Source: Lachnospiraceae bacterium (GTDB lineage Bacteria > Bacillota > Clostridia > Lachnospirales > Lachnospiraceae). From it: a stretch of DNA of 64,000 nucleotides. Position 1 is the stretch's first letter. The number at the start of each line of letters is the position of its first letter. The notes beneath the pieces are model-generated. The model did not search any database and had not been told where the DNA came from. It was given only the letters and a program-made list of their open reading frames with translations. Made by a program: the position numbers and the translations under genes. Where the stretch lies: the NCBI GenBank assembly GCA_014239155.1, contig JAAZZQ010000022.1, positions 1-64,000 of the forward strand. Direction: 5' to 3'. Shown here piece after piece: positions 1 through 9,100 of this stretch.

Positions 1-5
1 AATAA

Positions 6-129
6 CTGCTTTAGCAGGACTTCCAGCTGACTTTAGTCAGGGAAAGACGGGGCTTTAGCCCCCAAAGCGACTTTCAGTCGCAAAACTTGGGCTTTAGACC
101 GAGATAACCCACCGGCTTTCAGCCGGTGG
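6..129. repeat. Array of six short hairpins with shared loops
   Basis: Six successive short palindromes lie at about 6-17, 27-40, 49-62, 67-81, 86-103 (imperfect) and 109-129. Each has a different stem, but the loop is always CTTTAG or CTTTCAG. The spacing is about 20 bp. The last hairpin is the longest and is followed by GTAGTTAAG. Hairpins of this type are known to me from the ends of IS200/IS605-type elements and from REP-like arrays in Firmicutes. No transposase is visible here, so the link is inferred. The array ends right at the break in the next gene. Confidence 0.7.
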
Positions 130-202
130 TAGTTAAGTTTTCTTTCTGCCGATTATCTATCTTGTATATTGGATTTGCCCCAATCTGAAAATAAAAAATG
201 CC

Positions 203-1483
203 TTGCTCATTTTGGCGAGTTTGTTTTTCTACGCTTTTGGGGAGCCAATTTATATCTTTCTAATGATTGGCTCTATCTTAGTAAATTATGTGATGGCGCG
301 TTTAATTGCGTCAAAACAACAGGGGGCGCAGTGGATTCTCGCCCTGACAGTGCTATTTAATATTGGATTACTTGTCGCATTCAAATATAGCGCGCTTTTG
401 GCAGAGACAATAGGACATGTTCTTGGCTTGCAGATTCCTGTCCCAGAAATTGCGCTTCCAATTGGTATTTCGTTTTATACATTTCAGGCACTTTCCTATT
501 GTATTGATGTGTACAGGGATAGAGAAGCTGTGCAGAAAAATGTATGGAAATTAATGTTGTATATCTCATTTTTTCCACAGCTTATTGCAGGGCCAATTGT
601 GAAATATCATGATATAGAGAAACAACTTTCGGACAGACAGATTACAATAAAAGATACAGCGTCTGGAATCCAACGCTTTCTCTGCGGACTTGGCAAAAAA
701 TTACTTATTGCCAATGCAATGGCTTATATTGTAGACACGCTATATACGACGCAGATGAATTTTTTCCTTACAGCATGGCTGGCAGCAATCTGCTATATAT
801 TTCAAATTTATTTTGATTTTAGCGGGTATTCGGATATGGCAATTGGACTTGGAAGGATGTTTGGTTTTACATTCCTAGAAAATTTCAATTATCCCTACAT
901 ATCGGCAAGTATTCAGGAATTTTGGAGAAGATGGCATATTTCACTGTCCACATGGTTTAAGGAATATCTATATATTCCGCTTGGAGGAAATCGCAAAGGT
1001 GAGACAAGAACAATGATTAATAAATTGATTGTCTTTATGGCGACAGGAATATGGCATGGGGCGAACTGGACCTTTCTTGTGTGGGGACTGTTTCATGGTC
1101 TGTTTATCACCTTGGAATACAAGAACTGGATTCCATTGAAAAATAAAGTGTTTTCCCATATCTATACAATGCTTGTTGTCATTTGTGGATTTGTTATTTT
1201 TAGGGCAGATACAATTGGGCAGGCAGGACATTTGCTATTGACAATGTTTACTGGTTTTCAGGCGGTTCCAGATGAGTGGATGCTGATTGCAAAACTACTG
1301 ACGCCCTATAATGTATTGTGTTTGCTGGCAGCAATTGTGCTCTCAGCGCCAGTGAGCGTTAAACGAAAAGAGCGAATTAGCGCTCCAATCGTTTTTTATG
1401 GCGCCTCAATGATATTACTAATTTTCTGTATTATGAATCTGGCAACAAGCAGTTACAATCCATTTATTTATTTCCGTTTTTAG
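203..1483 (+). CDS. MBOAT O-acyltransferase (AlgI-like), start of gene lost
   Basis: This is a membrane-bound O-acyltransferase of the AlgI/DltB type. Such proteins move acetyl groups across the membrane to an extracellular polymer. The protein is hydrophobic throughout and carries the family core RRWHISLSTWFKEYLYIPLGG (near residue 240) and the active-site histidine in GIWHGANW (near residue 285). The listed start is a TTG without a ribosome site. The frame is open back to 137 and reads like a normal family N-terminus (FFLPIIYLVYWI), but it meets a stop at 134-136 where the hairpin array ends. About ten codons including the real start are therefore missing, and the gene is probably disrupted. 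It is followed by DUF3048, lipoprotein and DHHW genes, a typical surface acetylation neighbourhood. Confidence 0.88.
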   Translation: MLILASLFFYAFGEPIYIFLMIGSILVNYVMARLIASKQQGAQWILALTVLFNIGLLVAFKYSALLAETIGHVLGLQIPVPEIALPIGISFYTFQALSYCIDVYRDREAVQKNVWKLMLYISFFPQLIAGPIVKYHDIEKQLSDRQITIKDTASGIQRFLCGLGKKLLIANAMAYIVDTLYTTQMNFFLTAWLAAICYIFQIYFDFSGYSDMAIGLGRMFGFTFLENFNYPYISASIQEFWRRWHISLSTWFKEYLYIPLGGNRKGETRTMINKLIVFMATGIWHGANWTFLVWGLFHGLFITLEYKNWIPLKNKVFSHIYTMLVVICGFVIFRADTIGQAGHLLLTMFTGFQAVPDEWMLIAKLLTPYNVLCLLAAIVLSAPVSVKRKERISAPIVFYGASMILLIFCIMNLATSSYNPFIYFRF

Positions 1484-1520
1484 GACCCTTGTTAGAGCAT
1501 GAAAAATAGGAGGAGAATTT

Positions 1521-2669
1521 ATGAGAAAAAAGCAGACATATATTATGCTTTCTGCCGCACTTGCGGCGAGCCTTTCTATCATTCCTAGTGTCGAGAGGAA
1601 AGAACAAATAGACGAGCAAAAAGTGACAGCGGTTTCTCTTGCGTATGCGGCAAAGGAGCATGTGCTCCCAGTAACATTACTTGAGATGACCGCAGATGAG
1701 ATACCAACACAAGGATATGCGCAGATGCCTACGCCGTATAGTAATATGTATCGCAGCGAATTGACAAATGAATGGATTGATGCAAAGTTAGAGAAGCAAA
1801 GACCAGTTGCGATTATGGTTGACAATGAAAAGACATCGCTGCCACATTATGGTCTGACAGAGGCTGATGTGGTGTATGAGATGATGAACAGCACTGCAAA
1901 TGGCCGCATTACACGCCTTATGGCAATTGTGAAAGATTGGGAAAAAATTAAAAGGTTTGGAAATATTCGCAGTACGAGATCGACAAATGTTATGATTGCA
2001 GCAGAGTGGAACGCAGTATTGTGCCATGACGGAGGCCCATTTTATGTTGATACGTATCTTTCAAGAGATTACTCTGCAAATCTCAGTGGTGGTTTCTCAC
2101 GTATCAATAATGGAAAGGCGCGAGAATTTACGGAGTATATTTCTACAGGTGAGTTGAGCAAAAGATTTCAAAGCGCAGGCTATTCCAAAGAATACAATGC
2201 ATTTTATCCGGGAAAGCATTTTCGTTTTTCTGACACAGAGATTGATTTGTCTTTGAAGCCAAATGCAATTGCATGTACTCAAATTCAATTGCCGTTTCCA
2301 CACAATCAGTCCAAGCTAATCTATAATGCTGCGACAAAAACATATGATTATTATGAGTATGGGAAAGCCCATGTTGACCCACAGCACAACAATGCACAAC
2401 TTACTTTTAAGAATTTGCTGATACAAGATACGACGTTCTCGCAGCTTGACCGCAATGGATATATGATTTATAACGTTATGGATGTTGGGCGTTCTGGCTA
2501 CTATATCACAAATGGAAAGGCGATTGAAGTAATTTGGGCAAAAACTGGTGAAAATACACCAACTGTTTACTTTGATAAGTTGACAGGAGAACAGATACAA
2601 ATCAACACAGGAAAGACCTATATCGCGCTAGTGCCTTCTGATACATGGGCAAATGTCGTGATTCAATAA
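1521..2669 (+). CDS. DUF3048 (YerB-like) extracytoplasmic protein
   Basis: The 382-residue protein has a basic start and a short hydrophobic stretch (about residues 8-22) that fits a signal peptide or anchor. I see no lipobox cysteine, although YerB of Bacillus is usually described as a lipoprotein. The body contains the DUF3048 core: RPVAIMVDN near residue 95, an ADVVYEMM segment, and the RSTRSTNVMIAAEWNA and HDGGPFYVDTYL stretches. The function of the family is not established. A strong AGGAGG lies 6 bp before the ATG. It sits between an acyltransferase and a DHHW protein, so a role in cell-surface polymer maturation is possible; that is inference from context. Confidence 0.8.
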   Translation: MRKKQTYIMLSAALAASLSIIPSVERKEQIDEQKVTAVSLAYAAKEHVLPVTLLEMTADEIPTQGYAQMPTPYSNMYRSELTNEWIDAKLEKQRPVAIMVDNEKTSLPHYGLTEADVVYEMMNSTANGRITRLMAIVKDWEKIKRFGNIRSTRSTNVMIAAEWNAVLCHDGGPFYVDTYLSRDYSANLSGGFSRINNGKAREFTEYISTGELSKRFQSAGYSKEYNAFYPGKHFRFSDTEIDLSLKPNAIACTQIQLPFPHNQSKLIYNAATKTYDYYEYGKAHVDPQHNNAQLTFKNLLIQDTTFSQLDRNGYMIYNVMDVGRSGYYITNGKAIEVIWAKTGENTPTVYFDKLTGEQIQINTGKTYIALVPSDTWANVVIQ

Positions 2670-2694
2670 AAAAATTTAGGGAGGAATTTATACT

Positions 2695-3468
2695 ATGAAA
2701 AATAATAGAAAATCATTGGTTATAGCAGCTATTTTAGCAGGGAGCATTGCGGCGATGTCAGGGTGTGGTGCATCTGATAAGCCAACATCAAAAATTACAT
2801 CAGAAGTTACATCGGAACCTGTAATTGAAACACAATCTGTGCAGGAGACAGAAACGCAAACAGAAATAGAAACGTCGTCAGAGCTCTCATCAGAGACAGA
2901 AACACAAACAGAGACACAGACAGAAACAGAGACACAAATAGAGACACAGACAGAAACAGAGAAGACAAAAGAGACAGAAACAGTATCCCAGCCAGAAGCG
3001 CCCTCAGAGACACAAGTGACCCCAGAATCAGAAGCGGAGCCAGAGCCAGTTGCTGCGGCAGAAGGTTCTGTATCAGAGGGTGATTATGCAGTGGTTGTGA
3101 AAGGCGCATTGATTCCCCTTGGCGGAGATATGAGAAACTATGTAGGTACACTAGGAGATCCAGATGAGTTTGGTTCTGCTAAGAGCTGTACAGAAGCAGG
3201 AGAAGATAAAGTTTACACATATGGAGGTACCGTTATCTACACTTACATTACAAACGGTGCGGATATTATATCATTGATTGAGGTGACAGGCGGCGAAGTG
3301 CTTCCTTCTGGAATCCATATTGGCAGCACAAAGGATGAAGTGATTGCGGCGTATGGAAGGAACTATACAGAGGAAGGGTCAGAACTTTTGTACGAACTGG
3401 GAGGTAAGACAATTGGATTGCAGATGACAAATGATAAAGTATCGTTTATGGAGTTGTTTGGCAGGTAG
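2695..3468 (+). CDS. Lipoprotein with long Glu/Thr-rich linker
   Basis: The N-terminus is a lipoprotein signal with the lipobox MSGC, so the mature protein would start at Cys24 and be anchored to the outer face of the membrane. Residues about 28-120 form a low-complexity linker built from repeated Glu-Thr and Glu-Thr-Gln units, likely an extended wall-spanning spacer. The C-terminal part (about 125-257) is a small folded region. It contains two segments (LIPLGGDMRNYVGTLGDP and GIHIGSTKDEVIAAYG) that resemble the repeated motif of BamE/SmpA- or BLIP-like domains; this resemblance is weak. The gene follows the DUF3048 gene with 25 bp and precedes the DHHW gene by 9 bp, so it is co-transcribed. 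The specific function is unknown. Confidence 0.75.
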   Translation: MKNNRKSLVIAAILAGSIAAMSGCGASDKPTSKITSEVTSEPVIETQSVQETETQTEIETSSELSSETETQTETQTETETQIETQTETEKTKETETVSQPEAPSETQVTPESEAEPEPVAAAEGSVSEGDYAVVVKGALIPLGGDMRNYVGTLGDPDEFGSAKSCTEAGEDKVYTYGGTVIYTYITNGADIISLIEVTGGEVLPSGIHIGSTKDEVIAAYGRNYTEEGSELLYELGGKTIGLQMTNDKVSFMELFGR

Positions 3469-3477
3469 GAGACAAAA

Positions 3478-4548
3478 ATGAACAAAGAAAGACTTACAGC
3501 GTGGGGATTTGTAATTGTATTTTTTATAATTTGCATAATTCCCTCCGCAGGAATGTTGTTTTATCATTCTGAGCTTGCGGAAAACCGAACGCTTTCCGAG
3601 AAGCCAAAATTCCGAACAGAAGAGGGGAAGTGGAATCAGGATTTTTTTGAGGAGCTACAGACCTATGTATCAGAACATTTTGCCTTTCGCGGAGAGCTTG
3701 TGGAGGCGGACAGTTTCATAAAATATAAACTGCTGCGCACGCCCAATGACGACCAAGTTGTGATTGGAAAGGAAGGATGGCTGTTTTTTGGACAGACACT
3801 TGCGGATTATGTAGGTGTTACCTTGCCTGATGAGGAGATTGACAAGATTGCCAACACGCTGTTAGAAGTGAGCCAATATGTAGAACATATGGGAAAAAAA
3901 CCACTCTTTGTCATAGTGCCAAACAAAAATAGTATCTATCCAGAGTATATGCCAGCGCGATTTGGCAGCAGGGCAGAGTGTCGAAATCTCACACTGCTCC
4001 AAGAGCGCATGACTGACAAAAAAATACCTTTTGTGGATGCATATCATTTACTGACTGCATATAAGGATACAGAGGAAGTATATTTACATGAGGATACACA
4101 CTGGAATCATACAGGCGCTAGACTTGTGCTCAATGAAATTTATGCGGCATTTGGAATCTCAGAACAATATACACTTACAGGATATACAATTGAGAAAAAC
4201 CATGAGCCTGATTTGTATAAAATTTTGTTTCCTTCATCAGAGTATTTTGAAGCCCAGCATATTTATGAGGACAATCAGCAATATGATTATGTTGGAAGAT
4301 TACACAGTCTCGATGACATTAAAATTCGGACAACATCATCAGCGCAAAATGGTTCTATTTTAGTATATCGAGATAGTTTTGGCAGGGCAATGATTCCTTT
4401 TATGGGAGGTTCTTTTTCACAGGCAGTATTTAACCGCTCTACACCTTATGATCTTTCAATTATAGAAAATACAGAATGTGATTATGTATTATTTGAGATT
4501 GTGGAGCGCAATTTGCAGGACCTTGGTCAGATGGTTATTCCTGAGTAG
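3478..4548 (+). CDS. DHHW-family protein, AlgJ/AlgX-like acetylation partner
   Basis: One N-terminal membrane segment (about residues 10-28) is followed by a large extracytoplasmic domain of the SGNH/AlgJ-AlgX type. The family motifs are visible: KEGWLFF near residue 100, HEDTHWNHTGA near residue 205 (the Asp-x-His pair) and YRDSFGR near residue 300 (the catalytic serine). In alginate systems such proteins accept acetyl groups exported by the MBOAT partner and pass them to the polymer. The operon begins with an MBOAT gene, so the pair fits. The polymer substrate cannot be told from sequence. Because the MBOAT gene has lost its start, this partner may be idle in this strain. Confidence 0.85.
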   Translation: MNKERLTAWGFVIVFFIICIIPSAGMLFYHSELAENRTLSEKPKFRTEEGKWNQDFFEELQTYVSEHFAFRGELVEADSFIKYKLLRTPNDDQVVIGKEGWLFFGQTLADYVGVTLPDEEIDKIANTLLEVSQYVEHMGKKPLFVIVPNKNSIYPEYMPARFGSRAECRNLTLLQERMTDKKIPFVDAYHLLTAYKDTEEVYLHEDTHWNHTGARLVLNEIYAAFGISEQYTLTGYTIEKNHEPDLYKILFPSSEYFEAQHIYEDNQQYDYVGRLHSLDDIKIRTTSSAQNGSILVYRDSFGRAMIPFMGGSFSQAVFNRSTPYDLSIIENTECDYVLFEIVERNLQDLGQMVIPE

Positions 4549-4579
4549 ACCAATAATTTTATATTTAGAAAGCACAGAA

Positions 4580-4611
4580 GTTTTCCCCTACTCGATTGTA
4601 GTAGGGGAAAA
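4580..4611 (+). terminator. Hairpin after the acetylation operon
   Basis: The perfect inverted repeat TTTTCCCCTAC / GTAGGGGAAAA has a 9-nt loop and starts 32 bp after the DHHW stop. The right arm overlaps the target duplication of the next mobile element. A 17-bp stretch of this hairpin (4581-4597) recurs identically at 46129-46145, so it may itself be a repeat. Confidence 0.6.
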
Positions 4612-4615
4612 TTTC

Positions 4616-4752
4616 GTTACAGTTCAGTCTAGGACTTTGTATTTGCTGCAAAGTCCGTAAAACTGTGTAGTGGCAGAGATACATCAAGCCACCACGAAGT
4701 GGTTTTGCATGGCTTGATGTCTGTAACAGGAAGCCAAGGGCTGAACTGTTAC
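4616..4752. mobile_element. MITE-like element, copy 1 (137 bp), perfect 8-bp target duplication
   Basis: The element starts GTTACAGTTCAG and ends CTGAACTGTTAC, a 12-bp terminal inverted repeat. It is flanked on both sides by AAAATTTC (4608-4615 and 4753-4760), an exact 8-bp duplication. Inside are two hairpins: one around AGGACTTTG...CAAAGTCC and one ACATCAAGCC...GGCTTGATGT. It has no coding capacity. Ends beginning GTAA or GTTA with 8-bp duplications fit the IS66 family, which is the likely source of the transposase. Confidence 0.85.
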
Positions 4753-4781
4753 AAAATTTCTTTCTACTCGCTTAGAAATTC

Positions 4782-4810
4782 TTGAATGCTATAATTTCTT
4801 GTGATATAAT
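4782..4810 (+). promoter_or_regulatory. Probable carAB promoter
   Basis: TTGAAT and TATAAT are separated by 17 bp. They lie about 110 bp before carA. Mobile element copy 2 sits between this promoter and the gene, so it would be part of the carAB leader RNA. Confidence 0.6.
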
Positions 4811-4830
4811 AAACCGATTATGAAAAGAAA

Positions 4831-4898
4831 GTAACAGTTCAGACAGGTCTGCGTATTTGCTGCGCTGACCATAACAGTGAAGGTATCTGAACTGTTAC
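4831..4898. mobile_element. MITE-like element, copy 2 (68 bp), in carA leader
   Basis: The element runs from GTAACAGTTCAG to CTGAACTGTTAC and is flanked by perfect 8-bp direct repeats AAAAGAAA (4823-4830 and 4899-4906). It shares its first 30 bp with copy 1 but is shorter. It lies between the likely carAB promoter and the carA ribosome site (AGGTGA at 4911-4916). In RNA it can form one long stem. Confidence 0.85.
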
Positions 4899-4920
4899 AA
4901 AAGAAAGTACAGGTGATTAG

Positions 4921-6129
4921 ATGAAGGCATTTTTGATTTTGGAAGATGGCACCGTATTTGAAGGGACTCATATTGGTGCGGACAGGGAAGTCGTCAGTGA
5001 AATTGTTTTTAATACTTCTATGGCTGGGTATCTTGAAGTGCTTACAGACCCATCTTATGCGGGGCAAGCGGTGTGTATGACCTACCCATTAATAGGAAAC
5101 TATGGCATTTGTATAGATGACATGGAATCAAAAAAACCTTGGCCTGACGGATTCATTGTCAGAGAATTATCCAGAAATTTCAGCAATTTCAGAGCAGACT
5201 TTTCCATTCAACAATTTTTAGAAGAAAATCATATACCAGGTATCGCAGGAATTGACACAAGAGCACTCACAAAGATTTTGCGAAAAAAAGGTACAATGAA
5301 CGGTATGATAACAACCGACGAGCAATATAAGCTTGATAAGATATTGCCGAGATTAAAAGCCTACACAACGGGTAAAGTCGTTGAGAAAGTTACCTGTAAA
5401 GAAAAATATAAGTTAAAGGGCTCTCAGAATTTATCAGAAAATGGTGCACTCTCTGGAAGTGCGAAATTTGTATTGGCAGATTATGAGGCTGGAAAGAGAG
5501 AGAAGAAGCCATCTCTTGTCAAAAACTTAAATGGCGCAGGTATACATATTGCGCTGCTTGATTTTGGCATGAAAGATAATATTGCCGATTCCCTTAAAAG
5601 AAGAGGGTGTGATGTTACCGTCTATCCAGCGACGACCTCTGCCGCAGAGATTATTGATGCAAATCCTGATGGCATTATGCTTTCCAATGGTCCAGGAGAT
5701 CCCAAAGAGTGCACTTCTATTATTGTAGAAATCAAAAAACTGTATGATACCAATATTCCAATTTTTGCTATCTGCCTTGGGCATCAGTTGATGGCGCTTG
5801 CAACAGGAGCAGACACCTATAAAATGAAATACGGACACAGAGGAGGCAATCATCCTGTCAAAGATTTGGCTACAGGAAGGGTATATATTTCCTCACAGAA
5901 TCATGGTTATGTTGTGGATATGGATAAACTAGACCCCAATGTGGCAACACCTGCGTTTATCAATGTCAATGATGGTACAAATGAGGGGTTGTATTACACA
6001 GGAAAAAATATTTTTACTGTTCAGTTTCATCCAGAAGCATGTTGTGGTCCGCAGGATTCCAGTTTTCTGTTTGACCGGTTTATTGATATGATAAAAAGTG
6101 CGAAGATGGAGGTGTCAAAAAATGCCTAA
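4921..6129 (+). CDS. carA: Carbamoyl-phosphate synthase small subunit
   Basis: This is the glutamine amidotransferase subunit of carbamoyl-phosphate synthase. It releases ammonia from glutamine and channels it to CarB for pyrimidine and arginine synthesis. The N-terminal CarA domain begins at MKAFLILEDGTVFEG. The class I amidotransferase domain holds the nucleophile in FAICLGHQ (near residue 285) and the His-Glu pair in VQFHPEA (near residue 363). At 402 residues it is longer than the usual 355-385. The extra length is a charged linker at about residues 155-200, between the two domains. The last 8 bp overlap carB, so the two are translated together. Confidence 0.96.
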   Translation: MKAFLILEDGTVFEGTHIGADREVVSEIVFNTSMAGYLEVLTDPSYAGQAVCMTYPLIGNYGICIDDMESKKPWPDGFIVRELSRNFSNFRADFSIQQFLEENHIPGIAGIDTRALTKILRKKGTMNGMITTDEQYKLDKILPRLKAYTTGKVVEKVTCKEKYKLKGSQNLSENGALSGSAKFVLADYEAGKREKKPSLVKNLNGAGIHIALLDFGMKDNIADSLKRRGCDVTVYPATTSAAEIIDANPDGIMLSNGPGDPKECTSIIVEIKKLYDTNIPIFAICLGHQLMALATGADTYKMKYGHRGGNHPVKDLATGRVYISSQNHGYVVDMDKLDPNVATPAFINVNDGTNEGLYYTGKNIFTVQFHPEACCGPQDSSFLFDRFIDMIKSAKMEVSKNA

Positions 6130-9100
6130 GAATCCAGATGTAAGAAAAGTAATGGTGATTGGCTCTGGTCCAATTGTTATTGGACAGGCGGCTGAATTTG
6201 ACTATGCAGGTACGCAGGCATGTCGTTCACTCAAAGAGGAAGGGATTGAAGTAGTGCTTGTAAACTCTAATCCTGCGACGATTATGACAGACAGAGACAT
6301 TGCGGACAAGGTTTATATTGAGCCTCTGACAACAAAGGTTTTAGAACAGATTATTGAGAAGGAAAAACCAGACTCAATTCTGCCAACACTGGGAGGACAG
6401 GCAGGGTTAAATCTTGGAATGGAGCTTGAGGAGAGTGGATTTCTGGCTTCTCATCATGTAAAATTGCTTGGCACGACAGCCGCCACAATCAGAAAGGCGG
6501 AGGATAGACAGGCGTTCAAAGACACTATGGAAAAGATTGGTGAGCCTTGTGCTGCCTCTCTTGTTGTCGAGAATGTTGCGGATGGGGTGGCGTTCACAAA
6601 CACCATTGGCTATCCGGTTGTGCTTCGCCCCGCATATACGCTTGGCGGCAGTGGTGGCGGGATTGCACACAATCAGCTTGAATTAGAAGAAATTCTTGAA
6701 AATGGTTTGAGACTTTCTAGGGTGGGACAAGTTTTAGTAGAGCGTTGTATTGCAGGCTGGAAAGAAATTGAGTATGAGGTGATGCGTGACAGCGCTGGAA
6801 ATTGTATTACAGTATGTAATATGGAAAATATTGATCCGGTTGGTGTTCACACGGGCGACAGCATTGTTGTAGCGCCCTCACAGACTTTAAGTGACAAAGA
6901 GTATCAGATGCTGCGCACATCGGCACTGAATATTATTTCAGAGTTAAATATTACAGGCGGATGCAATGTGCAGTTTGCATTACACCCAACAAGTTTTGAA
7001 TATTGTGTGATTGAGGTGAACCCTCGTGTGAGCCGTTCTTCTGCGCTGGCTTCCAAGGCAACTGGCTACCCGATTGCAAAGGTTGCAGCAAAGATTGCAC
7101 TAGGCTACACGTTAGATGAGATTAAAAATGCCATTACTGGGAAGACCTATGCAAGTTTTGAACCGACACTGGATTACTGTGTTGTAAAAATGCCAAGGCT
7201 TCCTTTTGACAAGTTTATTACGGCCAAGCGAACGCTCACTACACAGATGAAGGCGACGGGCGAGGTTATGAGCATTTGCACGAATTTTGAGGGCGCGCTT
7301 ATGAAGGCAATCCGTTCGCTGGAACAACATGTGGATTGTCTTAGAAGTTATGATTTTTCAGAGCTTGATACAGAGGCATTGCTGCGACGTATGCAGAAGG
7401 TGGATGACCAACGTATTTATGTCATTGCGGAAGCTCTTAGAAAAGGAATAGACTACGATACAATCTATAATATCACACGGATTGATCGATGGTTTATTGA
7501 TAAGATTGCAATTTTGGTGGAGATGGAGCACGCACTAGAAACACAGCCATTCACCCTAGAACTGTTGAAGGAGGCAAAACGACTGGAATTTCCTGACAGT
7601 GTGATTGCGCGGCTTGTCGGCATTGAGGAATCGGAAGTGAAACAGATGCGCTATGAAAATCATGTGACAGCTTCCTTTAAGATGGTAGACACTTGTGCGG
7701 CAGAATTTGAGGCAAGCACTCCATACTATTACTCGTGTTATGATGGTATCAATGAGGCAGTGGAGACAAAACCGCCGAAAAAAGTGCTTGTGCTTGGTTC
7801 TGGACCAATTCGTATTGGACAGGGGATTGAGTTTGATTACTGTTCTGTACATGCAACATGGGCATTTTCAAAAGCGGGATATGAGACAGTGATTATTAAC
7901 AACAACCCTGAGACGGTCAGCACAGATTTTGACATTGCCGACAAGCTCTATTTTGAGCCGCTTACGCCAGAAGACGTGGAGAATATTGTCAATATTGAGA
8001 AACCTGACGGCGCAGTAGTGCAATTTGGCGGTCAGACAGCAATTAAACTCACAGAGAGCTTAATGAAAATGGGTGTGCCAATTTTGGGAACCAAAGCGGA
8101 GGACGTCGATGCGGCGGAGGACAGAGAACTTTTTGATAAAATTCTTGAAAAGACGCAGATTCCTCGGGCGGCGGGTGGTACAGTCTACACAGCAGAGGAA
8201 GCGAAAACGGTTGCAAATCGTCTTGGTTATCCAGTGCTTGTTCGACCTTCCTATGTGCTTGGGGGACAGGGAATGCAAATCGCAATTTCTGACAAGGAGA
8301 TTGAGGAATTTATGGAGATTATCAATCGCATTGCGCAGGACCACCCCATTCTTGTTGACAAATACTTACAGGGCAAGGAACTTGAAGTAGATGCAGTATG
8401 TGATGGCACAGATATTTTAATTCCGGGGATTATGGAACATATCGAGAGAACGGGCGTTCACTCTGGCGACTCAATTTCTGTCTATCCAGCGCATACCATA
8501 ACAAATAAGGTAAAGGAAACGATTGCGGAGTACACAAGACGGCTTGCAAAGGCATTGCATGTCAAGGGATTGATTAATATTCAGTTTATTGCAGTTGGAG
8601 AGGAAGTGTTTGTAATAGAAGTCAATCCGCGCTCCTCAAGAACAGTTCCTTATATTAGCAAAGTGACTGGAATCCCAATTGTAGACCTTGCGACAGAAGT
8701 GATTATTGGAAAGACAATTCGGGAGCTTGGCTATGAGCCAGGATTACAGAAAGAGGCGGATTATGTTGCAATAAAAATGCCGGTGTTTTCTTTTGAGAAA
8801 ATCCGAGGGGCGGAAATTAGCCTTGGACCAGAAATGAAATCAACTGGAGAGTGTTTGGGAATTGCAAAAACTTTTAATGAAGCACTGTACAAAGCATTTT
8901 TGGGGGCTGGCATTGATTTGCCAAGACATAAGCGAATGATTATCACTGTGAAAGACGCGGACAAGGGAGAGGCTATTGAGATTGGAAGGCGTTTTGAAAA
9001 ATTAGGATATACTATTTATGCGACGCGCAGCACAGCAAAAGCGTTAAATGACGCGGGTGTCAAAGCAAAAAAAGTCAATAAAATTCAGCAGGAATCACCG

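Noticed and set aside
2860-2990. Short repeats that could suggest a CRISPR
   Set aside because: They are in-frame Glu-Thr codon repeats of a lipoprotein linker, without spacers.
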